Of a stretch of DNA of 64,000 nucleotides, positions 52,528 through 61,691 are shown one piece after another (positions within the stretch are counted from its first letter, which is position 1; each line of letters opens with the position of its first letter). The stretch comes from Dysosmobacter acutus (GTDB taxonomy: Bacteria; Bacillota; Clostridia; Oscillospirales; Oscillospiraceae): assembly GCF_018919205.1 (NCBI RefSeq), contig NZ_JAHLQN010000001.1, forward strand, positions 620,001 through 684,000, written 5' to 3'. Both the position numbers and the translations under genes were made by a program. Under the pieces are notes generated by a model, which was given only the letters and a program-made list of their open reading frames with translations, was not told where the DNA came from and did no database searches.

Positions 52528-53249
52528 AGCCCCACCTCCTCACAAATGGAGCGGCGGCAGACATAGGACGCACCCTGGGCGGCGATGCTGCGATAGGTTT
52601 CCCCGTCAATGGGCCGGAATTTGACGTACTCTCCGGCCCGGAGCAAAATGGGCTCCGGCCGGGCGGGATCATAGAGGGAGACCGGAGTGCGTCCGATCAG
52701 CTGCCATCCGCCGGGGGAGGCCACGGGGTAGACGCCGGTCTGGCTCCCGGCAATGCCCACGCTGCCGGCCGGAATGCGCAGCCGGGGCGTCTCCAGCCTG
52801 GGCGCGGCGATGGCCGGGTTCAGGCCTCCTAAGTAGGGGAAGCCCGGGGTGAAGCCCAGCATGTAGATGAGATACTCCACCTCGCTGTGGAGGGCGATGA
52901 CCTCCTGCTCCGACTTTCCGGCGAACCGGGCCACGGCGCCAAGGTCCGGCCCGAATTCCCCGCCGTAGAGCACCGGCAGCTCCACCACCACGTACGGCGT
53001 GGCCGCCGCCGCGTCCAGGGCGGCGGTCAGCTCCCGCAGACGCGCCACCAGCGGGCCGAAGAGAATTTGGCAGGGATCGTAGTGGACGGTGAGGGAGCAG
53101 TAGGCGGGCACCGTCTCCCGGATGCCGGGAATGCCGGCGCTCTCAACGGCCGCCTGGAGCGAACGAACCCGGGCGTTGACCTTGGAAGAGATGGCGCCGC
53201 CCAACTCCACGGTGACGGCGCTGTCGCCTGCGGGCAAAAACCGTTCCAT
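52524..53249 (-). CDS. pxpB: 5-oxoprolinase subunit B (KipI family)
   Basis: 241 residues. AHS1 domain: ERFLPAGDSAVTVELGG at the start, YCSLTVHYDP (~66), YLIYMLGFTPGFPYLGGLNPAIAAPRLETPRLRIPAGSVGIAGSQTGVYPVASPGGWQLIGRTP (~126-189). It lies between pxpA (11-base gap) and pxpC (4-base overlap). In Bacillus the homologue KipI also inhibits the sporulation kinase KinA (family knowledge). Confidence 0.93.
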   Translation of the reverse strand: MERFLPAGDSAVTVELGGAISSKVNARVRSLQAAVESAGIPGIRETVPAYCSLTVHYDPCQILFGPLVARLRELTAALDAAAATPYVVVELPVLYGGEFGPDLGAVARFAGKSEQEVIALHSEVEYLIYMLGFTPGFPYLGGLNPAIAAPRLETPRLRIPAGSVGIAGSQTGVYPVASPGGWQLIGRTPVSLYDPARPEPILLRAGEYVKFRPIDGETYRSIAAQGASYVCRRSICEEVGL

Positions 53250-53260
53250 CCGCCGCCTCC

Positions 53261-54025
53261 TTAAAAGACCACCCGGCTCAGCGGGGCGACCGTCACGCCC
53301 CGGCTCTCCAGAGCGGAGCGGATGGAGCGGGCAAACTCCAGCGCCGAGGGGCTGTCCCCGTGGATGCAGATGGAGTCGGCCTGGATGGGGATGTCCTCTC
53401 CGGTGACGGCGGTGACACGCCCCTCCTCCACCATGCGGACGGTCCGGGCAATGGCCGCGTCCCGGCTGTGGATGACGGCACCCTCCCGGCTCCGGGGCAC
53501 CAGGGTGCCGTCACGCTGATAGGCCCGGTCGGCAAAGACCTCGCTGGCGGACCGGAGACCCGCCCTGCGGGCCGCGTCAAGAAGGCACCCCTGGCCCAGC
53601 AGAATCAGCTCATTGTCCACGGAAGAGACCGCCCGGGCAATGGCGTCCGCCAGGGAGTTGTCCTTTGCCGCCATGTTGTAGAGGGCCCCGTGGGGCTTTA
53701 CGTGCTGCAATCGCAGGCCGGCTCGCCGCGCAAATGCCAAGAGGGCGCCGATCTGGTAGACCACGCAGGCCTCCGCCTCGTCGGGCGTGAGGGACATGTT
53801 CCGCCGGCCAAAGCCCATCAGGTCCGGAAAGCCGGGGTGGGCGCCCACGGCCGTTCCCCTCTCCCCCGCCAGGGCGACGGTGCGCGCCATCACCAGCGGG
53901 TCCCCGGCGTGAAAGCCGCAGGCGATGTTGGCGGAGGAGACACAGCCTAAGACCTCTTCGTCGGCGCCGATGGTGTAGGCGCCGAAACTTTCCCCCAGAT
54001 CGCAGTTGAGATCCACAAGTTTCAT
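53261..54025 (-). CDS. pxpA: 5-oxoprolinase subunit A (LamB/YcsF family)
   Basis: 254 residues from the ATG with GGGGGG 7 bases upstream. [40 protein letters not shown] (~3-42), [15 protein letters not shown] (~66), [17 protein letters not shown] (~108) and [14 protein letters not shown] (~171) are signature blocks. It is the first gene of the pxpABC-DUF1445 operon. A weak promoter with an extended -10 (TGGCAA-17-TACGAT on the minus strand, 54079-54107) lies 54 bases upstream. Confidence 0.93.
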   Translation of the reverse strand: MKLVDLNCDLGESFGAYTIGADEEVLGCVSSANIACGFHAGDPLVMARTVALAGERGTAVGAHPGFPDLMGFGRRNMSLTPDEAEACVVYQIGALLAFARRAGLRLQHVKPHGALYNMAAKDNSLADAIARAVSSVDNELILLGQGCLLDAARRAGLRSASEVFADRAYQRDGTLVPRSREGAVIHSRDAAIARTVRMVEEGRVTAVTGEDIPIQADSICIHGDSPSALEFARSIRSALESRGVTVAPLSRVVF

Positions 54026-54208
54026 GGAAGTTCCCCCCTTCAATCAAAGTGCTCCCCCTGCGGGAGAGTGGTATCTTTATCGTAGCACAACCGCTTAGCT
54101 ATTGCCACTGAAACCTTGGCCGGCGGGCCAAAAGAAGGGGTTATTTTCCAGTTTTGCAATGTTCACGCTTTCCTTGTTTTTTGTTTACAATTTGTTTATA
54201 TCCATGCA

Positions 54209-54237
54209 TTGACAAGGACGGGAAGTGGTGGTAAATT
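54209..54237 (+). promoter_or_regulatory. Promoter of the hrcA heat-shock operon
   Basis: TTGACA, 17-nt spacer, TAAATT, with the CIRCE element starting 4 bases after the -10 box. Confidence 0.85.
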
Positions 54238-54241
54238 AACT

Positions 54242-54268
54242 TTAGCACTCAGGAAGATGGAGTGCTAA
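54242..54268. promoter_or_regulatory. CIRCE element (HrcA operator)
   Basis: TTAGCACTC-9 nt-GAGTGCTAA, a perfect match to the CIRCE consensus, at the expected transcription start. HrcA encoded directly downstream binds it and represses at low temperature. Confidence 0.97.
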
Positions 54269-54297
54269 TTCAATTTGATGCAAGAGAAGGAAGTGCC

Positions 54298-55344
54298 GTG
54301 GAGTTAAGCGACCGGAAAAAGCAAATACTGAAGATCGTGGTGGAGGACTATGTGGCCTCCGCCGAGCCGGTTGGCTCCAAGGCCATTGCGGCCCAGATGG
54401 AGGGGCGGGTCAGCTCCGCCACCATCCGCAATGAGCTTTCAGACCTGGTGGAGTCAGGCTATCTGGAGCAGCCCCACACCTCCGCCGGCCGGATTCCCAC
54501 CCCCCGGGGCTACCGGATTTACGTCAATGAGCTGATGGAGCAGCACCGCCTCTCCATGCAGGAGACCCGGCGCATCAACCAGGCCCTCCAGATCAAGATG
54601 GAGGAGCTGGACCGGGTGATCGCCCAGGCGGGCCAGGTGGTCTCCTCCTTTGAGGGGTATCCGGCCTATGTGGCCACCACCGGCAAAGGCCAGATCCGGG
54701 TGCGCCGGTTCGACCTTTTGAGCGTGGATGATTCCAACTGCATCCTGGTGCTGATGACCAACGACGACCGGGTGAAGTCCCAGTTGCTGCGCATGCAGCT
54801 GAAGGTGGGCGGCGATCAGCTGCCGGTGCTGGTCAACCTTTTGAACAAGCGATTTACCGGTGCCTCGCCGGAGGAGATGAACCGCCGGCTGATGGATGAT
54901 TCCGACCAGGTGCCGCCGCCGCTTTTCCTGCTGCTGAGCCAGATTGTGGCCTACGCCACCCGTGTTCTGGAGGACGCGGTGCGCAAGGAAGTCAAGACTT
55001 TAGGCGCCAGCCAGATTCTGAAGCTGCCGGAGTTCCGGGACGCAGACAAGGCCCACCAGCTGATGAGCTTCCTCTCGGAGGACAAGGAAAACCTGCCGGG
55101 GCCGGATGAGGACGATCCTATGAAAATTCTCATTGGCCCGGAAAATGTCAGCGAGGCGCTTCAGGACACCAGCGTGGTGGTGGCCAGTTATGACATCGGC
55201 GACAACATGCGGGGCCTGATCGGCGTGGTGGGGCCCACCCGGATGGATTACGCCACGGTGGCGGCGCGGCTGAGCTGTTTTGCCGACGGCTTGAGCCGGA
55301 TGTTTGGCAAAAACGAATTACCGGAGGATAAATCTCATGAGTGA
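54298..55344 (+). CDS. hrcA: Heat-inducible transcription repressor HrcA (GTG start)
   Basis: 348 residues from the GTG with GAAGGAAG 6-7 bases upstream; starting at the earlier ATT would include part of CIRCE. The N-terminal winged helix (ELSDRKKQILKIVVEDYVASAEPVGSKAIA, VSSATIRNELSDLVESGYLEQPHTSAGRIPTPRGYRIYV) is unmistakable. The GAF-like middle (RRFDLLSVDDSNCILVLMTNDDRVKSQ) and the C-terminus (GDNMRGLIGVVGPTRMDYATVAARL) are complete. It autoregulates through CIRCE and controls grpE-dnaK-dnaJ downstream. Confidence 0.96.
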   Translation: MELSDRKKQILKIVVEDYVASAEPVGSKAIAAQMEGRVSSATIRNELSDLVESGYLEQPHTSAGRIPTPRGYRIYVNELMEQHRLSMQETRRINQALQIKMEELDRVIAQAGQVVSSFEGYPAYVATTGKGQIRVRRFDLLSVDDSNCILVLMTNDDRVKSQLLRMQLKVGGDQLPVLVNLLNKRFTGASPEEMNRRLMDDSDQVPPPLFLLLSQIVAYATRVLEDAVRKEVKTLGASQILKLPEFRDADKAHQLMSFLSEDKENLPGPDEDDPMKILIGPENVSEALQDTSVVVASYDIGDNMRGLIGVVGPTRMDYATVAARLSCFADGLSRMFGKNELPEDKSHE

Positions 55345-55933
55345 AGAGAACAAGAACCAGACGCCGGAGGAGCCGGTATCTCCCGAGAGCAAAGAGGGCG
55401 GCCAGGAGACGCAGGAGCCCAAGGAGGAGGCCAAAGCCGCAAAGCCCAAAAAGAGCAAGGAGAAGAAATACACCCTGACCCGGGAACAGATGGAGCAGAT
55501 GGAGCTGGCCGCCAAGCAGCTGGAGGCCGCCAAGGACCAGTACACACGGCTGGCCGCCGAGTATGACAACTACCGAAAGCGGACCGCCCGGGAAAAGGAA
55601 ACCATCTATCAGGACGCCAAGGGCGACACCATTGAAAAATTCCTGGCCGTGTACGACAATCTGGAGCGGGCACTGAAGACCGATGACCAGAGCGACTCTC
55701 CCCACAAAAAGGGCATGGAGATGATTTTTGCCCAGTTTAAGGGAATCCTGGAGGCCATGGGCGTCACGGAGATCGAGGCCCTGGGCCAGCCCTTTGACCC
55801 GGCCAGGCACAACGCGGTCATGCACATCGACGACGAGTCCCTGGGTGAAAACGTGGTGGCGGACGTGTTCCAGGCCGGCTTCATGCTTGGAGATAGGGTG
55901 CTCCGCTTTGCCACGGTGCGGGTGGCCAACTGA
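55337..55933 (+). CDS. grpE: Nucleotide exchange factor GrpE
   Basis: 198 residues from the ATG that overlaps the hrcA stop by 8 bases, with GGAGGATAAA upstream. A charged, disordered N-terminal ~55 residues precede the long helix (EQMEQMELAAKQLEAAKDQYTRLAAEYDNYRKRTAREKE) and the beta-domain ending GFMLGDRVLRFATVRVA. It releases ADP from DnaK. Confidence 0.95.
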   Translation: MSEENKNQTPEEPVSPESKEGGQETQEPKEEAKAAKPKKSKEKKYTLTREQMEQMELAAKQLEAAKDQYTRLAAEYDNYRKRTAREKETIYQDAKGDTIEKFLAVYDNLERALKTDDQSDSPHKKGMEMIFAQFKGILEAMGVTEIEALGQPFDPARHNAVMHIDDESLGENVVADVFQAGFMLGDRVLRFATVRVAN

Positions 55934-56014
55934 ATTTGTTAACCGCCGCCTTCAAAAGGCAGTTTGAAATAGAAAAATGAATAATATATATGATTCAAAT
56001 AGGAGGAACCAGCT

Positions 56015-57865
56015 ATGTCTAAAGTAATCGGCATCGACTTAGGTACAACCAATTCCTGCGTGGCGGTGATGGAGGGCGGCGAGGCCGTCGTCATCGCCAA
56101 CGCTGAGGGCAACCGCACCACGCCGTCCGTGGTGGCGTTTTCCAAGACCGGAGAGCGCATGGTGGGCCAGGTGGCAAAGCGCCAGGCCATCACCAACCCC
56201 GACCGCACCATCGCCTCCATCAAGAGGGAGATGGGCAGCGACTATAAAGTCACCGTGGACAGCAAGTCCTACACCCCCCAGGAGATCAGCGCCATGATCC
56301 TGCAGAAGCTGAAGGCTGACGCGGAGGCCTATCTTGGAAGCCCGGTGACCGAGGCAGTCATCACTGTCCCCGCCTATTTCACCGACTCCCAGCGTCAGGC
56401 CACCAAGGACGCCGGCAAGATCGCCGGACTTGAGGTCAAGCGCATCATCAACGAGCCTACCGCCGCGGCCCTGGCCTACGGCGTGGACAAGGAGTCCGCA
56501 CAGAAGATCATGGTCTACGACTTGGGCGGCGGTACCTTCGACGTCTCCATCCTTGAGATTGACGACGGCGTCATCGAGGTGCTGGCCACCGCCGGCAACA
56601 ACCGCCTGGGCGGCGACGACTTCGACGAGTGCGTCATGAAGTATCTGGTCAGCGAGTTCAAGCGCACCGACGGGGTGGACCTCTCCACCGACAAGGTGGC
56701 CATGCAGCGCCTGAAGGAGGCCGCCGAGAAGGCCAAGATCGAGCTCTCCGGCGTCACCACCTCCAATATCAACCTGCCCTATATCACCGCCGATGCCACC
56801 GGCCCCAAGCACCTGGATGTGACGCTGAGCCGGGCCAAGTTCAACGAGCTCACCGCCCATCTGGTGGACGCCACCATGGGACCCGTGCGCCAGGCCATGT
56901 CCGACGCCGGCCTTAAGCCCGCCGACCTTTCCAAGGTCCTGCTGGTGGGCGGCTCCAGCCGTATCCCCGCCGTGCAGGATGCCGTGAAGAAATTCACCGG
57001 TTCCGAGCCCTTCAAGGGCATCAACCCCGATGAGTGCGTGGCCATGGGCGCCGCCCTCCAGGCCGGCGTGCTGACCGGCGATGTGAAGGGCCTGCTGCTG
57101 CTGGACGTCACGCCGCTGTCTCTTGGCATTGAAACCATGGGCGGTGTGTTCACCAAGCTCATTGACCGCAACACCACCATCCCCGTGAAGAAGAGCCAGA
57201 TTTTCTCCACCGCCGCCGACAACCAGACCTCCGTGGAGGTCAACGTACTCCAGGGCGAGCGGGAGATGGCCGCGGCCAACAAATCCTTAGGACGCTTCCA
57301 CCTGGACGGCATCGCCCCGGCCCGCCGCGGCGTGCCCCAGATCGAGGTGACCTTCGATATCGACGCCAACGGCATCGTCAACGTCTCCGCCAAGGACCTG
57401 GGCACCGGCAAGGAGCAGCACATCACCATCACCTCCTCCTCCAACATGTCCAAGGATGACATTGAGAAGGCGGTCAAGGAGGCGGAGCAGTACGCGGCTC
57501 AGGATGCCAAGCTGAAAGAAGAGGTGGAGACCCGCAACCAGGCCGACCAGATGGTCTACCAGAGCGAAAAGACCCTCTCTGAAATGGGCGACAAGATCCC
57601 CGCCGATGAGAAGGCCAAGGTCCAGTCGGGTATCGACAAGCTGAAGGAGGCCCTGAAGGGCACGGACATCCCCGCCATCAAGGCCGCCACCGAAGAGCTG
57701 ACCCAGACCTTCTATGCGGTCAGCGAGAAGCTGTACCAGCAGGCCAATCCCCAGGGCGCGGCCGGGGCGCAGCCGGGCGGCGAGGACGCCAGCGCGGGCG
57801 CGCAGGGCGGTCAGTATTACGACGCGGACTACAAGGTCGTGGATGAGGACGACAAGAACAAGTAA
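56015..57865 (+). CDS. dnaK: Chaperone DnaK (Hsp70)
   Basis: 616 residues, full length. ATPase motifs [18 protein letters not shown] (~5), [20 protein letters not shown] (~117), [16 protein letters not shown] (~170) and [13 protein letters not shown] (~309). The substrate domain follows from ~360 ([21 protein letters not shown]), with the lid and a Gly/Ala/Gln-rich tail ending [22 protein letters not shown] precedes the ATG. It belongs to the CIRCE-controlled operon. Confidence 0.98.
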   Translation: MSKVIGIDLGTTNSCVAVMEGGEAVVIANAEGNRTTPSVVAFSKTGERMVGQVAKRQAITNPDRTIASIKREMGSDYKVTVDSKSYTPQEISAMILQKLKADAEAYLGSPVTEAVITVPAYFTDSQRQATKDAGKIAGLEVKRIINEPTAAALAYGVDKESAQKIMVYDLGGGTFDVSILEIDDGVIEVLATAGNNRLGGDDFDECVMKYLVSEFKRTDGVDLSTDKVAMQRLKEAAEKAKIELSGVTTSNINLPYITADATGPKHLDVTLSRAKFNELTAHLVDATMGPVRQAMSDAGLKPADLSKVLLVGGSSRIPAVQDAVKKFTGSEPFKGINPDECVAMGAALQAGVLTGDVKGLLLLDVTPLSLGIETMGGVFTKLIDRNTTIPVKKSQIFSTAADNQTSVEVNVLQGEREMAAANKSLGRFHLDGIAPARRGVPQIEVTFDIDANGIVNVSAKDLGTGKEQHITITSSSNMSKDDIEKAVKEAEQYAAQDAKLKEEVETRNQADQMVYQSEKTLSEMGDKIPADEKAKVQSGIDKLKEALKGTDIPAIKAATEELTQTFYAVSEKLYQQANPQGAAGAQPGGEDASAGAQGGQYYDADYKVVDEDDKNK

Positions 57866-57868
57866 TGT

Positions 57869-57902
57869 ATTATGCGGAGCCGCGTCAGCGGCTCCGCATA
57901 AT
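57869..57902. repeat. Perfect 14-bp-stem hairpin between dnaK and dnaJ
   Basis: ATTATGCGGAGCCG / CGGCTCCGCATAAT with a 6-nt loop but no T-run. It may be an mRNA stabiliser or processing site rather than a full terminator. Confidence 0.6.
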
Positions 57903-58018
57903 CCCCTGTATATTCCCGGTCCAAAGCCCAGCGCGGCGGAACCGGGACAGAGAGGAGGAGCGGGGAGGCGGGCGGCGGCTTCCGTGTGAGCGGCCGCGCG
58001 GCAGACCTTGCGTGACAA

Positions 58019-59155
58019 ATGGCAGAACAAAAACGAGATTATTACGAGGTGCTGGGCGTGGGCCGCGGCGCCTCTGATGCCGAGATCAAAAAGGCATATA
58101 GAAAGTTAGCCAAGGAGAACCACCCCGACCTGAACCCTGGGGACAAGGCGGCGGAGACTCGGTTCAAGGAGATCAATGAGGCTTACGAAATCCTGTCCGA
58201 CCCGGAGAAGAAGAGTCGGTATGACCAATACGGCCACGCCGGTGTGGACCCCAACTTCGGGGCCGGCGGCGGAGGCTATGGCGGCGCGGGATTCGATTTC
58301 GGAGACTTGGGCGATCTCTTCGGCAGCTTTTTCGGCGGAGGGTTCGGCGGCGCCCGCCGGACCAACCCCAACGCGCCCCAGCGGGGCGACAGCATCCGCA
58401 TGTCCGTTGCCATTACCTTTGAAGAGGCGGCCTTTGGCTGTCAGAAGGCGGTGACGGCGGAGCGGATGGAGGCCTGCCCCACCTGCCGCGGCAACGGCTG
58501 CGCCGAGGGCTCCACGCCGGAGGTGTGCCCGGAGTGCCACGGCACCGGCTCGGTCCAGACCCGGCGCCAGACGCCCATGGGCGTCTTTGCCAGCACGTCG
58601 CCCTGTTCCAAGTGCGGCGGCACGGGCAAGATCATCCACCAGCCCTGTCAGGAGTGCCACGGCAGCGGCATGGTGCGCAAGCGCCGGACCATTGAGGCCA
58701 CCATCCCGGCCGGCATCGACAACGGCCAGACCATCTCCATCCGGGGTCAGGGCGACGCGGGCCGAAACGGCGGCCCCAGCGGCGATCTGTTGATCACCAT
58801 CACCGTAAAGCCCCACGCCATCTTCCGCCGGGAGGGGACCTCCGTGCTGTGCGAGGCGCCCATCACCTTTGCCCAGGCGGTCATGGGCGCGGAGCTGGAG
58901 ATTCCCACCATCGACGGCAAGGTAAAATACGACCTGCCCGAGGGAACTCAGAGCGGCACCACCTTCCGGCTGAAGGGCAAGGGCATCCCCTCCCTCAACG
59001 GCCGTGGCCGGGGCGACCAATACGTAACCGTGTATATCGAAACGCCCCGCAACCTGAACCGGGAGCAGAAGGAGGCGCTGAAAAAGTTTGCCGACACCCT
59101 TGGGGAGAACAACTACGAACAGCGCCGGAACTTCTTCAAGAAGTTCAAGAAATAG
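58019..59155 (+). CDS. dnaJ: Chaperone DnaJ (Hsp40)
   Basis: 378 residues. The J-domain (~5-70) has the HPD triad in [11 protein letters not shown], followed by a Gly/Phe-rich region ([25 protein letters not shown]). Four CxxCxGxG zinc motifs follow ([25 protein letters not shown] and CQECHGSG, ~147-215), then the substrate domain. It stimulates DnaK ATPase and delivers clients. The 153-base gap after dnaK contains the hairpin noted above. Confidence 0.97.
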   Translation: MAEQKRDYYEVLGVGRGASDAEIKKAYRKLAKENHPDLNPGDKAAETRFKEINEAYEILSDPEKKSRYDQYGHAGVDPNFGAGGGGYGGAGFDFGDLGDLFGSFFGGGFGGARRTNPNAPQRGDSIRMSVAITFEEAAFGCQKAVTAERMEACPTCRGNGCAEGSTPEVCPECHGTGSVQTRRQTPMGVFASTSPCSKCGGTGKIIHQPCQECHGSGMVRKRRTIEATIPAGIDNGQTISIRGQGDAGRNGGPSGDLLITITVKPHAIFRREGTSVLCEAPITFAQAVMGAELEIPTIDGKVKYDLPEGTQSGTTFRLKGKGIPSLNGRGRGDQYVTVYIETPRNLNREQKEALKKFADTLGENNYEQRRNFFKKFKK

Positions 59156-59263
59156 AGAACCAGTCTTTTCGCGGCCTTCAGGAAAACGCATCCCCCGGAC
59201 CCCTCCCCCGAAAGGGCGGATCGCGGCGGGGCAGGCGTGAAGGATACGCGGGAAAGGAACGGC

Positions 59264-60070
59264 ATGTACCTTGCAGATTATCACACCCATTCCCTGTGCT
59301 CCCCGGACGCCCGCTTCTCCATGGCCGATATGGCCAGGGCGGCAGCGGCCGCCGGAGTGCAGGAGATGTGTTTTACCGATCACATAGAGACAGCGCCCAT
59401 TGGGGAGATCAGGCCCAGCTGCGACTGGTCCGCCCTGGAGGACTCCTTTGAAGCGGCGCGCCGGGAGATGGAGGGCCAGCCCATTGTTTTGAAGTTGGGC
59501 GCGGAACTGGGGGGCGCCAACGCGGATTTTGCCGCGGCGGAGCGGATCATGTCCCAGTCGCCGGAGTTGGATTTTGTCATCGGTTCCATCCATGCCCTGT
59601 CCGGGGCCTACGGCCGGAGGAGCCTTTATTACTTTGACTGCGAAAGCGAAGAGGAGGCCCGGCTGGCCATCGGGGACTACCTGGACCAGGTGCTGCTGCT
59701 GGCCCGGTGGGGCCAATTCGACGTGCTGGGCCATCTGACGCTGCCGCTGCGGTATCTCAATGAAAAGCACGGCATGCACATGAACTTTGACGGCTTTGAA
59801 GAGCGCCTGGAGGCTATTTTCCAGGCGCTGATTGCCAACGGCTGCGGGATTGAGCTGAATACCAACCGGGGAAACGAGCCTCTGCCAGGTGAGAAGTGGC
59901 TGCGGATGTACCGCCGTCTGGGGGGCGAGCGCATCACCCTTGGCAGCGACGCCCACACGCCGGAATATGTGGGCTGCGCCCTCCGCCAAAATCAGGAGCT
60001 GCTGAAGGCGTGCGGGTTCACCCGCTTTTGCTGCTATTCCCGCAGAAGGCCCCAGTGGCATGACCTGTAA
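59264..60070 (+). CDS. PHP-domain histidinol-phosphatase-like phosphoesterase
   Basis: 268 residues from the ATG with GGAAAGGAAC upstream; an in-frame GTG at 59237 is a weaker alternative. The PHP motifs are in order: DYHTHSLCSPDARFSM (~4), CFTDHIE (~35), KLGAELGG (~75), VIGSIHAL (~105), LGHLTLP (~155), IELNTNRG (~200) and LGSDAHTPEYVG (~225). The closest function is histidinol-phosphatase of histidine biosynthesis, but no other his gene is nearby, so another phosphoester is possible. Confidence 0.85.
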   Translation: MYLADYHTHSLCSPDARFSMADMARAAAAAGVQEMCFTDHIETAPIGEIRPSCDWSALEDSFEAARREMEGQPIVLKLGAELGGANADFAAAERIMSQSPELDFVIGSIHALSGAYGRRSLYYFDCESEEEARLAIGDYLDQVLLLARWGQFDVLGHLTLPLRYLNEKHGMHMNFDGFEERLEAIFQALIANGCGIELNTNRGNEPLPGEKWLRMYRRLGGERITLGSDAHTPEYVGCALRQNQELLKACGFTRFCCYSRRRPQWHDL

Positions 60071-60081
60071 AAACATCCTGC

Positions 60082-60110
60082 TTGCAAATTGCCGAAAAAG
60101 CGGATAAAAT
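60082..60110 (+). promoter_or_regulatory. Promoter of rpiB
   Basis: TTGCAA, 17-nt spacer, TAAAAT, 43 bases before the start codon. Confidence 0.6.
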
Positions 60111-60153
60111 GGGAAAAACGAACCATTGTGTAAGAAATAAAGGAGAAACCGAC

Positions 60154-60591
60154 ATGAAGATCGCGTTAGGTTCTGACCACGGCGGCTATGAGCTCAAGTG
60201 CCACATCGCGGAGCTGCTGAAAAAATGGGGCTACGACTATGAGGATTTCGGCTGCTACTCCACCGAGAGCTGCGACTACCCCATCTACGGCGAGGCGGCC
60301 GCCCGGGCGGTGGCCTCCGGACAGTGCGAACTGGGCATTGTCATCTGCACCACCGGCATCGGAATCTCCATTGCCGCCAACAAGGTAAAGGGCATCCGCT
60401 GCGCCCACTGCGCCGACTCACTGGAGGCGGAGATGACCCGCCGCCACAACAACGCCAACATGCTGGCCATCGGCGCGGGCTTCACCGGGCGGAATCTGGC
60501 CGAGCGGATGGTGGAGGTCTTTTTGACCACGGAATTTGAAGGAGGGCGCCATGCCCGCCGCGTAGCGGAACTGGACGCCATCGGGGAATAA
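60154..60591 (+). CDS. rpiB: Ribose-5-phosphate isomerase B
   Basis: 145 residues from the ATG with AAAGGAGAAA upstream. RpiB/LacAB family: KIALGSDHGGYELK (~2), DYPIYGEAAARAVASGQCELGIVICTTGIGISIAANKVKGIRCAHC (~45-91, with the catalytic cysteine in VICTTG), RRHNNANMLAIG (~99). It interconverts ribulose-5-phosphate and ribose-5-phosphate, which connects with the nucleoside phosphorylases elsewhere in the window. Confidence 0.94.
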   Translation: MKIALGSDHGGYELKCHIAELLKKWGYDYEDFGCYSTESCDYPIYGEAAARAVASGQCELGIVICTTGIGISIAANKVKGIRCAHCADSLEAEMTRRHNNANMLAIGAGFTGRNLAERMVEVFLTTEFEGGRHARRVAELDAIGE

Positions 60592-60603
60592 AGGAGAGAT
60601 TCT

Positions 60604-61644
60604 ATGGCAGGTCCGAAGGGCTACAGCAGTTACCGGGGACGGGTGCCCCGCTGGAAAATTGCGCTGGGTATCCTCCTGACGCTGATCCTTCTGGCGGCCT
60701 GCACCTTTTTATTCCTCCAAAAGTACATCGTCTATGACGACAGCGGCGCCATGCGGCTGGAGCTTCCCTGGATGAAGCCGGCCGGTTCTTCTGTCCTGCC
60801 GCCGGATGGCGACGAGGATCTGCAGATCATCATCTCCGAACCTGAGAGCAAAGACGTGGAGGAGCTCCATATTCTCCAGCTGTCCGACGGGATTTTGGAA
60901 GGCGATTGGACCCAGGCTGTCTCGGCACTCAGTGCGGGCGGCCGGAATGCCTTTGCGGTGACCATGAAGGCCACGGGCGGACAGCTGCTGTACGACTCCA
61001 AGGTGGAGGCGGCCGTCTCCTCCGGCGCCGTAAAGGGCAATGAACAGGCCATGACCGCTCTGGAGGGGCTTTTGGGCGGCAAGGAGTTCTACGGCATCGC
61101 CAGGCTCTCCTGCTTTCACGACAGCCTCTATGCCAATGCCAACATGGACGGCGCGGGGCTGAAGAACACGGGCGGATATATTTTTTACGACGGGAACAAC
61201 ACCCAGTGGCTGGACCCCGGCAAGGAGGGCGCCCGGACCTATCTCTATGAGATCGCCCGGGAGTGCGCTGCTCTGGGCTTTGACGAAATTCTCCTGACGG
61301 ACTTTAGCTATCCCACCGAGGGAAAGCTGAACAAGATCGAGTACGGGCCGGCGGAGCAGTCCGTGAACCTGAGATTCTTTCTCCAGGGCATGGCGGATGC
61401 GCTGAAGGAGTATGACGTAAAGCTCTCTGTGGAGCTGAGCGCCCAGACCGTCTCCACCGGGTCTGACCAGGCGTCGGGGCAGACCCTGAGCGACGCCGCG
61501 GCCATAGTGGACAGGATTTACGTTGCGGCTCCCGCGGAAGAGGCGGCGGCGCTGAGAGAGCGCGTGGCCGCGGTCTCCGATGAGGTGACGCTGGTAATGG
61601 AGGGGACGGCGCTGGAGAGCGGAGACTATCTGGAGCTGCCGTAA
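60604..61644 (+). CDS. DUF4015-like putative glycoside hydrolase, membrane-anchored
   Basis: 346 residues. One N-terminal transmembrane helix (~17-40, WKIALGILLTLILLAACTFLFLQ) precedes an extracytoplasmic domain. The segment GGYIFYDGNNTQWLDPGKEGARTYLYEIARECAALGFDEILLTDFSYPTEGKL (~197-250) resembles the TIM-barrel core of DUF4015 putative glycoside hydrolases (WLDP, then (F/L)DEIxxDF with acidic residues). It lies 12 bases after rpiB with AAAGGAGAG upstream. Substrate unknown, presumably a cell-wall or surface glycan. Confidence 0.75.
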   Translation: MAGPKGYSSYRGRVPRWKIALGILLTLILLAACTFLFLQKYIVYDDSGAMRLELPWMKPAGSSVLPPDGDEDLQIIISEPESKDVEELHILQLSDGILEGDWTQAVSALSAGGRNAFAVTMKATGGQLLYDSKVEAAVSSGAVKGNEQAMTALEGLLGGKEFYGIARLSCFHDSLYANANMDGAGLKNTGGYIFYDGNNTQWLDPGKEGARTYLYEIARECAALGFDEILLTDFSYPTEGKLNKIEYGPAEQSVNLRFFLQGMADALKEYDVKLSVELSAQTVSTGSDQASGQTLSDAAAIVDRIYVAAPAEEAAALRERVAAVSDEVTLVMEGTALESGDYLELP

Positions 61645-61654
61645 GCAAAGTGAT

Positions 61655-61691
61655 AAAAAAGAGATGCGGAACGCTTCCGCATCTCTTTTTT
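61655..61691. terminator. Bidirectional terminator
   Basis: AAAAAAGAGATGCGGAA-CGC-TTCCGCATCTCTTTTTT between convergent genes. Confidence 0.93.
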
